This document shows positions 19,876 to 30,727 of a stretch of 64,000 nucleotides of DNA, one piece after another (the first letter of the stretch is position 1; each line of letters begins with the position of its first letter). Source of the stretch: Paratinospora sagittata. Taxonomy: Eukaryota > Streptophyta > Magnoliopsida > Ranunculales > Menispermaceae. The translations under genes were made by a program, and so were the position numbers. The stretch covers positions 12,706,501 through 12,770,500 of the forward strand of contig CM069607.1 of the NCBI GenBank assembly GCA_035771175.1, in the 5' to 3' direction. The notes beneath the pieces are model-generated. The model was not told where the DNA came from. It worked only from the letters and a program-made list of their open reading frames with translations, and ran no database searches.

Positions 19876-21601
19876 ATGCCTGGAATTTCGAAAGAAGTGA
19901 TCGTTCATCGTCTCAACATTGATCAAAAGCTTACCTCAGTAAGACAAAAGAGAAGAGCTCTCAGTGCCGAAAGAGTTGAAGCTCTACGGGAGGAGGTCGA
20001 CAAGCTCATGCGGGCCCAGTTCATCCGAGAAGTTTCATATCCAGAGTGGTTGGCCAACATAGTGATGGTTAGAAAACCAAACGGCAAATGGAGGACCTGT
20101 GTTGACTTCACAGATATAAACAAAGCCTGCTCGAAGGATAGCTTCCCTCTTCCTAGAATAGATCAGCTTGTGGATGCTACTACTGGACATGAGTTGTTGA
20201 GCTTCATGGACACTTATTCTGACTACAACCTGATAATGATGTACCACAGAAATGAATAGAAGACCTCGTTCATAACATACTAGGGGTTGTACTGCTATAA
20301 AGTAATGCCCTTCGGCCTCAAAAATGTTGGTGTGACATATCAGAGGCTGGTGAACAGGGTCTTCGAAGAGAAAATCAGGCAGAACATGGAAGTATATGTC
20401 GACGACATGTTAGTGAAGAGCATCAAATCGGTAGCTCGTCCTCACGATCTGAGAGAGGTGTTCGACACGATCAGGCACTACAATATGAGGTTGAACCCAA
20501 CCAAGTGCACATTCGGAGTCATGGCAGGAAAATTCCTCAATTTTTTGGTTAACCAGAGGGGGATGGAGGCAAATCCTGACAAAATTCGAGCTATCCTGGA
20601 TATGAAAGCACCCAAAAGCATAAAAGAAGTACAACGCTTGACATGGTGCATAGTTGCTCTGAACCAGTTCGTGTCAAAGACTACATATAAGTGTCTACCG
20701 TTCTTCAAATTAATAAAGAAGAAAACGATCAAATGGGATGAAGAGTTTGAGCAAGCTTTTCAAGAGCTCAAAACTTACCTTAGCTCATCACCGATGCTCT
20801 CAAAACCAGTTCCCGGGGAGAAGCTCTTTTTTTACCTTTCAATATCTGATGCGGCAGTGAGCTTTGTTCTCGTCAAGGAAGAGCAAGGGATACAAAATCC
20901 TGTCTACTATGTGAGCAAGTCATTGCTCGATGCAGAAACGAGATACCCCGAAATAGAAAAGTTGGTCCTATCCTTCATCACCTCAGCTCGAAAGCTAAGA
21001 CCATACTTCCAAGCTCATTCAATAGTCGTGCTCACACGACACCAGCTGCAACAGGTTTTGCATAAACCAGAGACCTCAGGTCGGCTAATCAAGTTGGCTA
21101 TTGAGCTCAACGAGTTTGATATTGAATATCGACCAAGAATTTCTGTCAAATGGCAAGCACTGGCTGATTTTGTAAAGGAATTCTCATCCATGCAAAAGGA
21201 GGATGATGACATTGAAGCCGAGCTCGAGCTGACATGGAAACTATTTGTCAATGGCTTATCGTGCAAACAAGGAAGTGAAACACCTCGCAACTTTCCGATA
21301 TGGCTTCTCGGCCTCGAACAACCAGTCCGAATACGAAGCTCTTCTAGTTGGTCTACAAATGGCGCTCAACTGGGGGGTACGCAAAATCACAATATGTTGT
21401 GATTCACAACTTGTTGCAGGTCAAGTCACCGCCGAGTACCAAGCAAAGGATGATCGCATGCAGGCTTACCTGCAGATTGTGAAAGAGTTGTTGAGCAACT
21501 TTAAAGAATATGAGGTCATACAAATCCCACGAGCAGACAACGCCCTTGCGGATGCTCTCTCGAAGCTCGTCTCCTCGTCTACGAATGAACTCATTCTATA
21601 A
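19876..21601 (+). pseudogene. Tat element reverse transcriptase, RNase H and second RNase H
   Basis: RT copies element RNA to DNA. Visible RT blocks are RRALSAERVEALREEVDKL, WLANIVMVRKPNGKWR, VDFTDINKACSKDSFPLP, the pair of stops TAG after YHRNE (20257-20259) and in the following TY-stop-GLYCYKVMPFGL, and the catalytic YVDDMLVKS at about 20395. The RT-linked RNase H follows (FFYLSISDAAVSFVLV, NPVYYVSKSLLDAETRYPEIEKL). Then a second RNase H of the type found in Tat elements starts LTWKLFVNGLSCKQGS, loses a short segment with a frame change near 21270-21290, and resumes SNNQSEYEALLVGLQMAL, CCDSQLVAGQV and PRADNALADALSKL. The normal catalytic aspartate of the first motif reads Asn here (FVNG instead of FVDG). 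The polyprotein is inactive. Confidence 0.9.
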
Positions 21602-22883
21602 GTGCCAGTAGAATACCTATCTAGCAGAAATATCAAGGAGAGCAGCCAGGTCGGCCTCACTGAGGTCAATTCTTCCTGGATGGACCCAATTGTGAAATTA
21701 TTGAAAACGGAAGAGCTCCCAACCGACAAATTACTGGCAAGGAAGATACAGCAACAAGCAGCCATGTACGTGCTCATTGACCACATGTTGTATCGTCGTA
21801 GCTATAGCTTGCCATATTTGAAGTGCCTGAGAGAATACCAAGCTCAGCTCGTCCTTGACGAGGTACGAGCTGAAATATGCGGAAATCACTCTGGAGGGAG
21901 AGCTCTTGCGTATAAAGTACTCTGTCAGGGATATTATTGGTCGGCGATCAATCGGGACGCCCTAAGGATAGCTCGGCACTGCGATAGCTGTCAGCTACAC
22001 GCTACGATCATAAGAGCTTCTTCTGAAAATCTGACACCCATTCAGAGTCCTTGGCCTTTTGCTCAGTGGGGGGTAGACCTGATTGGGCTTTTGTCAATGT
22101 GTAGAGGTCAAGTTAAGTTTTTCATTGTAGCAGTGGATTACTTCACCAAGTGGGCAGAAGCAGAGCCTCTAGCTCACATAACCGAGGAAAAGACCACAAA
22201 ATTTATCTGTCAGTCAATTATTTGTCGATTCGGAGTACCATTCGTCATAATATCAGATAATGGGAAGCAGTTCAATAATGTGATGTTCAGCTCATTTTGC
22301 TCTGAGCTCGGACCACTTCTTCTCAACAGCAGCTCATCCTCAGGCAAACGGTCAAGTTGAGGCCGTCAACAAGATTATCAAGCATACATTGAAGGCTAGA
22401 ATCGAGAAGAATAAGGGAACATGGGTAGATGGCCTCCCCCAAGTATTATGGTCTTACAAAACGACGTCCAAAACGGCAACTAGGGAAACTCCTTTCTCTT
22501 TAGCGTTTGGAATGGAAGTGGTTATTCCAGTGGAGCTCGAAATCCCAACTCTGAGAACTTCGTACTTCAATGAAGAGAAGAACTCAGAAGCACAGAAGGC
22601 CGAGCTGGACCTTTTGGAAGAAAAGATAGAGCAATCACAACTTCAACTAGCTGCATACCAAAGGAGGACATTGAAGTACTATAATTCTAAAGTGAGACCC
22701 CGTAGTTTCAAAATCGATAACCTGGTACTGAGGAAGATCATGCTCAACACCAAAGAGACTAGAGCCAGGGCTCTCGGCCCAAATTGGGAAGGACCATACA
22801 TGGTCATTTCCGTACCGAGGAACGGAGTCTACGAATTCGAAAACCTCGATGGACAACGAATCGCCAAGCCATGGAATGCATAG
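21602..22883 (+). pseudogene. Tat element integrase, frameshifted
   Basis: Integrase inserts the cDNA copy into chromosomes. The HHCC zinc domain reads ICGNHSGGRALAYKVLCQGY then RHCDSCQLH. The catalytic core shows VDLIG with the first Asp, VDYFTKWAEAEPL, and ISDNGKQF with the second Asp. A frameshift at about 22310 then moves to another frame that holds AAHPQANGQVEAVNKIIKH with the catalytic Glu, [16 protein letters not shown], and a C-terminal segment ending LGPNWEGPYMVI and YEFENLDG. It stops at 22881-22883. There is no chromodomain. Confidence 0.9.
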
Positions 22884-23099
22884 CATCTGAAGTTTTACTA
22901 CCAGTAGTTATAGCAAGTAGGAGTAGTTCAGTAGGAGTAGTTCAGTAGGAATAGCTAGCAAGGGTCACCTGCTCAACTCAGACTTATCATTTTGTCATCC
23001 CTTGTTAAAGTTTTCTAAACTAGTTTATTTTTTAACAACTTTGCGTGAGTCCACCAACAACTATCGACATGAGATGGTAAGAAGAAAAACGACTAATAC
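22884..23099 (+). other. Tat element 3' non-coding segment
   Basis: The first part of the 3' region after integrase contains a small duplication (GGAGTAGTTCAGTA twice near 22920-22947). No gene. Confidence 0.6.
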
Positions 23100-23760
23100 C
23101 TTGGGGATGCGAGCTTTGCTCAAATAATCCCCAAGAAGGGGCTGAAAACCCATAGTACCCTAGGGTCCGAGCTCAAGCTCGAATTATCGTCAGGAAGAAG
23201 GATAAGGCCTAAATTACCTTGGGACTTGAGCTCATCAGAGTTCAGGTTATCGTCGAGAAGGAGGTCATCCTCGAAGTACCTTGGGATCTCAACTCTTCGG
23301 AGTTCAAATTATCGTCGGGAAGGAGTTCATTCACATAGTATGTTTCAGATCATCACCTAGAAGAATAACGCTCACGGGACTCATTTTTTTTCTAAAAACG
23401 ACTAAGTCTCAGGTCCAGCTCAGAGAACGACCAAACTCATCAAACTTTCCGAGTCGAGCTCGCAGGACATATTTTCTACGAAAATGACCAAGTCCTAGGA
23501 GTCACTCAAGCTCGGACTATGACCGAGCCGATCAGACTCGTTAGGCTCACAGGCTTATTTTTTACAAAAATAGACTAAGTCCTAGGAGTCAATCAAGCTC
23601 GGGCCATGACCGAGCTGATCAGACTCACCGAACTCACGGGATTATTTTTTACGAAAATTCTTTTAAGTTCAATTGTCCCAGATGGCAGAGCCGAGCTCAC
23701 GAGATGAAGATACTCTACGAAAATTATTGTAAGTCTCATGGACCTTGTTAGCCGAGCTCG
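23100..23760 (+). repeat. Diverged tandem repeats in the 3' region of the Tat element
   Basis: Two families follow each other. In 23100-23330 a unit of about 60-65 bp recurs (TACCTTGGGA, then GAGCTC, then TTATCGTC and GGAAG). In 23390-23760 a unit of about 88 bp recurs with GACYAAGTCCTAGGAGTC and GACCGAGCYGATCAGACTC; the clearest copies start at about 23485 and 23573. Tandem repeats between pol and the 3' LTR are common in Tat/Ogre-type elements. Confidence 0.75.
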
Positions 23761-24037
23761 CAAGACGACATGTATAAAGATATTTGGTAAGTACTGAGAT
23801 TCAATAGGGAAAAAAAAAACACAACAAGTGAAGAACAAGATTCATTCAAAAGAGGATGGAGTATTTAAGCTCGGAATCCAAGCATGATTATAAAAAGGGA
23901 TGGAACATATAAGCCTAGGAGCCTAACACCATAACATCGGCCCCAGCAACCAGTTGCTGTTCGGCCTCAATTTCATCTTGGTCTTTCCTCACAGCTTGGA
24001 CCCCCAGCGTGGTTGCAGCAACGCCCCCAGCAATAGG

Positions 24038-26213
24038 TTATTCCTCGGCTCCCGGAGGCTCTTCCAGTTGCTGCTCAGCCATGAAATTGTCGAAGGCTTC
24101 CATATCGACCTTCTCAGCAAAGTACTTGCCGAAGTCGACCCTCATATGAATCTGACCCAGCTTGTACTCTTCCCGCTTCAGGTCGTCGAACTCTCGAGAA
24201 GCCTTGTATTCCCGAACAGCTCGACGAGCCGAGTTGGCTAGCTCAGACTCCAAAGAAGTGACATTCGCTTTCAGCACCTCGTTCTCCGAGGCTGACCTCT
24301 GCAGTCTTGATACGGTAAAGGACAGTTCCGACTCAGTCTTGACAAGGTTGTTCTCGAACCCCTCCACCTTCTTCTCCATCTCCTCCTTCAGCTTCTTCTG
24401 CTCGGCCTCAACGGAGATGGACAGCTCGTCGGCCTTCTTCATGGCCAAGAAAATTTGATGGGCAGCCTGAACAAGAACAAATGCACAAGTCAGCCCAAGT
24501 ATGACGACGAGTTACAATTAACACTAGGAAATGCATCTTACCTCAACACATTTCACAAAATCCTGAGAGGCGTTGTCCCTGCCGAGGTTTTCCTTCCCGT
24601 GCTCGACCTCGAATCGGGGCAGTCTGATCTGGTACCTCCGAATTGCTAGATCTTGATCATCGATCTTAGTACACAGGAGGCCCCATATCACGAAGCCTCT
24701 TCCCTGGTCGGCGGTCGACAGGGTCAGGTGCTCAACTCACGCCTCTACGTCGAATCAGACCCTCCTCAGGAGCAATAACAGTAGAAGAGGAGAGAGGAAA
24801 AGAAAAATAGCTGCTAATCGAGGTTGCTCTCCGAGATCGAGGTCGTCTTCCGAGCAGATTCTTGAGCCTGCTCGAAGGCTCGCATCTGCTCAATGTTGAA
24901 GGCCCGGTACTTGTTTTTCAGGCAGACATGAGCTTGGCAGTGTAACCAGCACATGAACCAAAATCAGCTTGGTACGTTCCTCAAAAATTTGTGTAAATTA
25001 AAAGTCACTTACCAGTAAACAGTTGTGGTTTTTGAATAAGGCCTGCTCCAAAAAGGTGAACAGGGGTCAAGATGCACCTATAAGAACGATCCGAATAGCT
25101 CGTCTGGTAAATCACGTCTAACTTGGAGAAGTTGGCTCTGTCTGTCTTTGTAGGGTTATCCCAGTAAACTACAAGGTAGAGTAGGAGTTAGGCGGAGCTG
25201 AACAGAAAAGTAAAGAAATAGAGAAAGAAGGACGGAGGTCAGCTCGGTACCTGGGTATTTAAACCTTGTCGGCACGCCAGCCTCCTCAGCCCAGTTCCTT
25301 GAACAAGGAACCAGGTGTCCTTCCACTCCTTGTTAGCTGTTGGGTTCTTGGTGATAAGGGCGGGTTGTTTGTCCCCACTCATCGATGTGCTCGCCTAGTA
25401 CCAGCCCGAACAATAAGGATGAAGTTTGAGCTGGTATCCGAGCTTAAATTTCGACGAACTAAAGTATGACCAACCACGCTCTTTCCACAACACCATCAGG
25501 CCGAGGAAGGCTCGCCAAGCGTTTGGACTGAGCTAAGCTGGGGCAACACTCAGGTCGGCCAAGAGGTGACATACGGCCTTGGGTAAAGGAAAAATGGCCT
25601 CATACTTAAACAAACTCGTGTAAAAGGTTACCCAACTTTCTTAGGGCAGCTTGGCCTGTCGTTGCGCTAGGGAACGCGCATCAGGACAGAGGATTGGGTG
25701 CCGAGCAGAGCCCTCAAAAACATAAGGTGGTCCTCAGTGACAGAGGAAGAAAATTCATCAATAAAAAAAGAAGAACATGCCACCTCAGCCTTATCGTCCG
25801 ACTCGGCCTCGACCTCAATCGCTTCATCGGCCAAGGAGATCACCTCTGTTGGACGATTGATTCTGCTCGACTCACCTTGGACCCTCTCACTGCAAACTCG
25901 ATCACGAGTAGAGCAGAGGGAGACTTCACCTTGGTTAAGGATCTCGACGCCCTCAGATCCTCTCTCCTCTAATGGCTGAGCAGCCAATGCCTCATCGCGA
26001 AGAGGCTGCTCGGTGTCCTCTCCACTTCGTGAAAACTCTGCCAAATAAGTAAGAAAACCCCCCATGAAAGCCATAAATACCAAACAAATTAGAGATGAAG
26101 GAGAGAGAAAATACCGAACAGGGAGAATTCCAATCAGGTAAGAATCCGAGCAGAAATCAAGAACTAGATTGCAGAATGACTGAACTGGGAAAAAGACGAG
26201 CAAGAAAATTTTG
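24038..26213 (-). pseudogene. Antisense gene of the Tat element, putative gypsy-type transposon domain protein, degraded
   Basis: On the strand opposite to gag-pol, coding sequence similar to the plant family named putative gypsy type transposon (Transposase_28-like) can be followed in pieces. The N-terminal exon (about 25667-26046) begins after an acceptor-like TTTGGCAG with EFSRSGEDTEQP, is acidic and Ser/Glu-rich, and ends EDHLMFLRALLG then SSVLMRVP. Next, in another frame around 25390-25540, come NAWRAFLGLMVLWKERGWSY and FKLGYQLKLHPYC. The C-terminal exon (24038-24442, in-frame ATG at 24442) is a Lys/Glu-rich heptad region (KKLKEEMEKKVEGFENN, SENEVLKANVTSLESELAN) ending GKYFAEKVDMEAF and an acidic tail. 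Stops and frame changes between the pieces, and at 25660, make it a pseudogene. The function of these proteins is unknown. The order and antisense position match Tat-lineage elements such as Grande. Confidence 0.72.
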
Positions 26214-26572
26214 AGCTGGGAGAGAAGATTTTTTAATAGAAAAGTCAAATAAGTGGGAACCACTATTTATAGAGAGCCCTTCTCAACTTAAAGCCGTTGG
26301 ATGTCGTGCTCCCAAATCTCGAGAAATATCCAACTGCTCCGATCGGAGCAAACTAACAGACATGATGTTTGACAGTACGGGTCCCGATATATGAAATCTC
26401 GAAGAGCATCGAATGGTTCTGAACCAACCTATGGTTTCAATGCCCAGATCGGCTCTTGACAAATCTCGAGGTACATCAGACGACCCAGAACACTTCCAAT
26501 GTATGATACGAGTAACACAAATCTCGAGAAAAATCTATGATGACGGAAAGCCTTTCACCCCAAATAGGGCTA

Positions 26573-26590
26573 AAAGGCTTGGGGGGTAAA
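26573..26590 (+). other. Polypurine tract of the Tat element
   Basis: AAGGCTTGGGGGGTAAA directly precedes the 3' LTR start TGTTGG at 26591. Such a tract primes plus-strand DNA synthesis. Confidence 0.75.
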
Positions 26591-27475
26591 TGTTGGATGG
26601 TCAGCTCGGATTAGAGCTGACCTGGATATCGGAAGAGGAGCTGAGCTGGTGTCCCGAGATGTGTTAGCCACGTATGATGAAAGATGAGCCGAGATGACGA
26701 GGGAAAAGTCACGTAAAGTGGCGACCGCAAGATCAACTTGGTCAAATTGAGCTCTATTAAATTATGAACGTGTCCGAGCCGACCTAGCGAGATGGTAAAT
26801 ACGATAATCTTGAAAGCATGATCTTAGCGTTAGCTCGGCTCAGCCGAGCCGAGCTCAGGGCTATTCTATTCAAGGCTGACAGTCCGGTCTCTATTCGAGC
26901 TGATCACCCCAGACGAAACAAATAAGATTAAGGAGTCTTTCCTGGCATGCATATCCCGAGAAATCTGAGGTAGTTGCGCTATCTGATACGGGCTTCGACA
27001 TAGAGACAGGGTAGGACTCCTCCTCCGAGACAAATCAGGAAAATAAGCTCATCTCAACCAACGAGATGAACTCCTCCTCTGAGATGAGATAAGATTCCTA
27101 CTTCGAGATGAACTCGAAATGGATGAGCTCATCTCAACCAACGACGAAACAACACGTGGCACCATGCCTACTGGGAAGCTAGTCATTCCAACTAGAGGAC
27201 CTCCTCTATAAATAAGACCTATCACCCTCACCATAAGGTACGAACAACTTTGTACATGAGTTATTGTTATAGTCTTGAACATGGTCTAACTTAGGCATCA
27301 GAGGGTCTTCGATCGGCGTCACACCGGTGTTCCTTACGATAGTCATATCGCTTTTTCTCTTATTCTCAGATCTAGCTGATAAACCCTTGCCAAAATCGAA
27401 GAATTCATTATTCCGAATACAATCATCTCCTACACGTGTTCATCTATTTAGTGTTGGTCAGATTCTGCATCAACA
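26591..27475 (+). repeat. 3' LTR of the Tat element
   Basis: 885 bp, begins TGTTGGATGG and ends GATTCTGCATCAACA, followed by the CACAT duplication. It contains a small extra duplication (AACTCCTCCTCTGAGATGAG near 27068) not seen in the 5' LTR. Confidence 0.95.
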
Positions 27476-27480
27476 CACAT

Positions 27481-28919
27481 TAATTTATACTTTTTGTAAC
27501 TAGCTAGAAGAACATTTTTCTAAATATATTCTAAGATATTTTATTTTTTTTTAGTATTCGCCTTCATTTTGAAGAATCTTTAGGAGTATAAAATTTAAAA
27601 TTCTTAGGTGTGTATTATTTTACTTATTTTATAACATTTCCATATATATAAAGAATCTACGTGTCTCACCTTGTTCCACATGATCAATTATTTTATTATT
27701 TGTTAAAGAGTATTGGCTCTTTGGTTGAGTGTGAGAGTGGACACATTTTTCACATTTGAGAATTGAGACTTTTAATCAAGAATAGAAACAAATGTCTCTT
27801 TCAAGGTTGTAACTTCTTTTTTAAGTTATTTGTTATTTGACTAATGAGAATCATTTTTTATCAAGGTTTCCCTTTTCTTTCTTTTTTTATAATATTTTAA
27901 AGTAACAAAGAAGTTTTATTTTGATAAAATACTTAGTATACCCAAATACACAAATTTTGACTTGATTTTTACATCATCATGTTCTTTCATTAAATATTCT
28001 TTTGCAATTGATCATCCTTCTAAATGAACAATGATTGGGAAATGAATAGAAAAGATAATAAACACACGTTCTCTAACTCATAAATTTACAAAAATATCGA
28101 GAAAAAAGGAAAGTAATATTAAAATTCTTAAATTTTATTAATCTGAATTTTAATAACTCATACAATGACCTTAAATAGACAAAACCCACAATAATATTAC
28201 TAACCTTACTCGAATACTAAAAATAGTAAAATTTGTTAAAAAAAAAAAATCCTAAGATATTGTGATGTATATCACGTACCAACAAACATAATTAAAATCG
28301 GACTCTCTTACGTCGAGTTCTATTAGAAACAAAATTTTTCTAAAATAACAAAAATGCTAATTTGAAAGCCTAAACTGTTAAATTTGCCTAAAGCACGTTA
28401 TGATACAATTATATATTTAAATATTGAAAGCAAAGTATAAACCTTATTTGTTTGTTTTGACAAATTAAAATATTGAATATAAATGATGTTGCTAAGAAAA
28501 AAAAAATATGAAGACATTACTATTAATCTACTAAATTAAAATAAAAGTGAAAAAATGTTTATAGATACTTTAAAAAAAAATCATGTGTAATGAAAAGATG
28601 AAGAAAACATAAGAATAAAAATAAAATGAAGAAAAGAAAAGCAATCAGGGCCCTGATTGAGGAGAATACAACTGGGAGAATTAAAAAATGCATTTATAGT
28701 TCTCAAACAAAATAAAAACGTTGGACACATGGAGGCTCACAGTTGAGCCACGTTTCCTATCACACTACCATATGCATGCATGCTTATCGCATGAAAACCC
28801 CGCCATCTATATTGAATAAATTATTCTCGTTGTTCAAGATTCATACATTATAATATTAATGATATTAAATAGAGCCATGCCACATTAACTCATTGAAAAA
28901 CTCATAACGTGACTCAATA
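27481..28919. other. AT-rich spacer, no gene seen
   Basis: Right flank of the Tat element. Only short, low-complexity open frames. Nothing I can support as a feature. Confidence 0.6.
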
Positions 28920-29338
28920 TTTTAAGATAGTAGTAGGCCCCACGTGATCGCAATTTTCACGTAACTTGCATTTTGACGGACTTTGACGTTTAGGCTATTT
29001 AACGTGCGTTAAAAGGAGAAAAAAAATGGACGGCTACTAGTCGGACCATCTCTCTTCTGTCATCACCCCAAAATATTAACACTATTCCCACCCTCCCTAA
29101 CAAATTAAAAAGCTCTAAACTATCCTTTTCATTTTAACACCACCATCATCTTCTTTCTCCCATCATTTTTTTCACCTTAAAACCCTAGCTCCCACCTCTA
29201 AAGCCATATTTTTTCTACAATTTTCTTTTTCTTCTCTTCATTTCCCATCATTTTCTTCTCCAAACTCCAAATTTTTTATTATTCAAATAATTCATTATTT
29301 TTTTTTTCACAAAAAATTATATTATGATTCGGCCCTGT
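28920..29338 (+). promoter_or_regulatory. Promoter- and leader-like sequence without a gene
   Basis: A G-box CACGTG at 28941-28946, TGACGG and TTTGACG elements at about 28974-28991, and then a long CT- and A-rich leader-like stretch (29090-29300) with an AAAACCCTAGCTCCC motif. The composition resembles a plant upstream region plus 5' untranslated leader. No coding sequence follows; the hairpin element at 29340 begins instead. Inference only. Confidence 0.3.
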
Positions 29339-29339
29339 A

Positions 29340-29640
29340 TGACCAAACCTTATATAGTAGGTTCGGCCGCACAGAGCTGAATCTTATGAAGGGTGGCCGA
29401 ACCTACTGTTTAAGGTTCGATCGTATCCGACTAAATTTTTTTTTTTTTTATTTTCACCTTTTAACATATATTTTTAGATATTTCTTGATATTTTTTTATT
29501 TACCTATTAATATATGAACCTAAAAAAATGTCTAGAAATACATACTAAAAGGTAAAAGTAAAAAAAATAAAAAAATAAGAGATTCGACCGTAAACAATAG
29601 GTTTGGCCTTATGTGACCGAAGCAGAGTCGATTTTTTAAA
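29340..29640. repeat. Hairpin element with alternating inverted repeats
   Basis: A module with GGCCGAACCTACTGTTTAAG (29394-29413) occurs inverted to its left (complement at about 29343-29375) and inverted to its right (complement at about 29580-29612, GGCCAAACCTATTGTTTACG). The AT-rich parts also pair: TTATTTTCACCTTTTAACAT near 29450 with the complement of about 29535-29560. The whole can form a long hairpin with arms of about 120 bp. It is probably a foldback or MITE-type element; no clear target duplication was found. Confidence 0.55.
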
Positions 29641-30151
29641 AGTTTTAGAATGCTCAAACATTTCAGAAGAGAAGGAATTGAAGAAAGAAGATGAAGAAGA
29701 TGGTAAGATAGGTTTAGTGGATGGGAAGAAAAATTGGCAAAATAATTTAAAATAAGGTTATTTCGATAATTTGATACGATGGTAGTATGGAAATTCATGT
29801 TTTTTTATTAATTAGGGTGATAATAATGGAGAGATGGCAACTAACAGCCCTCTCTATTGAATAACTGGTAGTAGTTATACAAAAAGACCAAAGATAAGGA
29901 GCAAATGGGATTAGATTCGATCCCCACTAATCTTAGGCCACAAGTATTCTTGGATATTCGTTCTGAGCATTTTGTCAAAATAAAGCAAAAAAACTTCTTG
30001 CTATTTAAAAAAAAAAAAAAAAATCTTGGTCAAATATGATTCTGATTGGTCAAATCATAAAATAAATTCATAAAAGCTGACTAAATTTTCTTTTTATATA
30101 TCAATGGTTTTTGGGGACTTGTCTTCTTTACAGGGTATTTTATTTGTTGAC
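29641..30151. other. Spacer, no gene seen
   Basis: AT-rich, with an A tract at about 30006-30022. Nothing to annotate. Confidence 0.5.
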
Positions 30152-30727
30152 TTCAATTGTAAGTATTATCAAAACCCCCTAGGTCAAACGAGCATTCAAG
30201 GGGAAGAAGCGCGAGAAGCAACGAAATCCAAAACATGAACGAACAACATGTCCACACTTAAACCTGCTCAAGGGCCAACATCCTTTATAGATAATCATGT
30301 TGAACATCCAACTGGCAAGCATAGGTTTTTTATTTATTATATATATAGGCACATCATAAAATAATATAATAAGGTTACGATGATTATCATGCGTGGGAAA
30401 TGAAGGGATGTTGAACAGATTACATAGGTGTGTGATATATTCTATTTCAATTGTAAGTAATAGTGAAATCCCCCCGGAAAAAAAAAACATTCGTACGGCT
30501 AAGAATATGAAGTCTAAAACATGAACAACGTGTCCACACTTAAAATTTATCAAGGGTCAACATTTTTTACATAATAATATAGATAATCATGTTGAACATA
30601 CAACTGGCAAGAATAGATTTATTATTATTATTATATGTATGTGTGTGTGTGTGACGCATCATAAAATAAAATAATAAGATTACGATGGTTATCATGCTTG
30701 GGAAATGAAGGGATGTTAAATAGATTT
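30152..30727 (+). repeat. Tandem duplication of about 294 bp, diverged
   Basis: TCAATTGTAAGTA starts both copies (about 30153 and 30447). Both contain AACATGAACRACRTGTCCAC, ATAGATAATCATGTTGAACA, and TGGGAAATGAAGGGATGTT in the same order. The copies differ in microsatellite length (TA versus TG and ATT runs) and many substitutions, so the duplication is not recent. Confidence 0.85.

Larger units (their letters stand above)
16523..27475 (+). mobile_element. Full-length Ty3/gypsy retrotransposon of the Tat type, inactivated
   Basis: Two LTRs (16523-17394 and 26591-27475) bracket an internal region with PBS, gag, protease, RT, RNase H, a second RNase H, integrase, 3' tandem repeats, an antisense ORF and a polypurine tract. 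The 5-bp target duplication CACAT is perfect (16518-16522 and 27476-27480), so this is an intact original insertion. The second RNase H before integrase and the long 3' region with antisense coding sequence are features of the plant Tat lineage. By eye roughly one base in ten differs between the first parts of the two LTRs, pointing to an old insertion. Many stops and frameshifts rule out autonomous movement. Confidence 0.95.

Noticed and set aside
23954..24241. Plus-strand frames at 23954-24241 and 24162-24458
   Set aside because: They are the complement of the antisense coiled-coil exon, which has the coherent heptad pattern.
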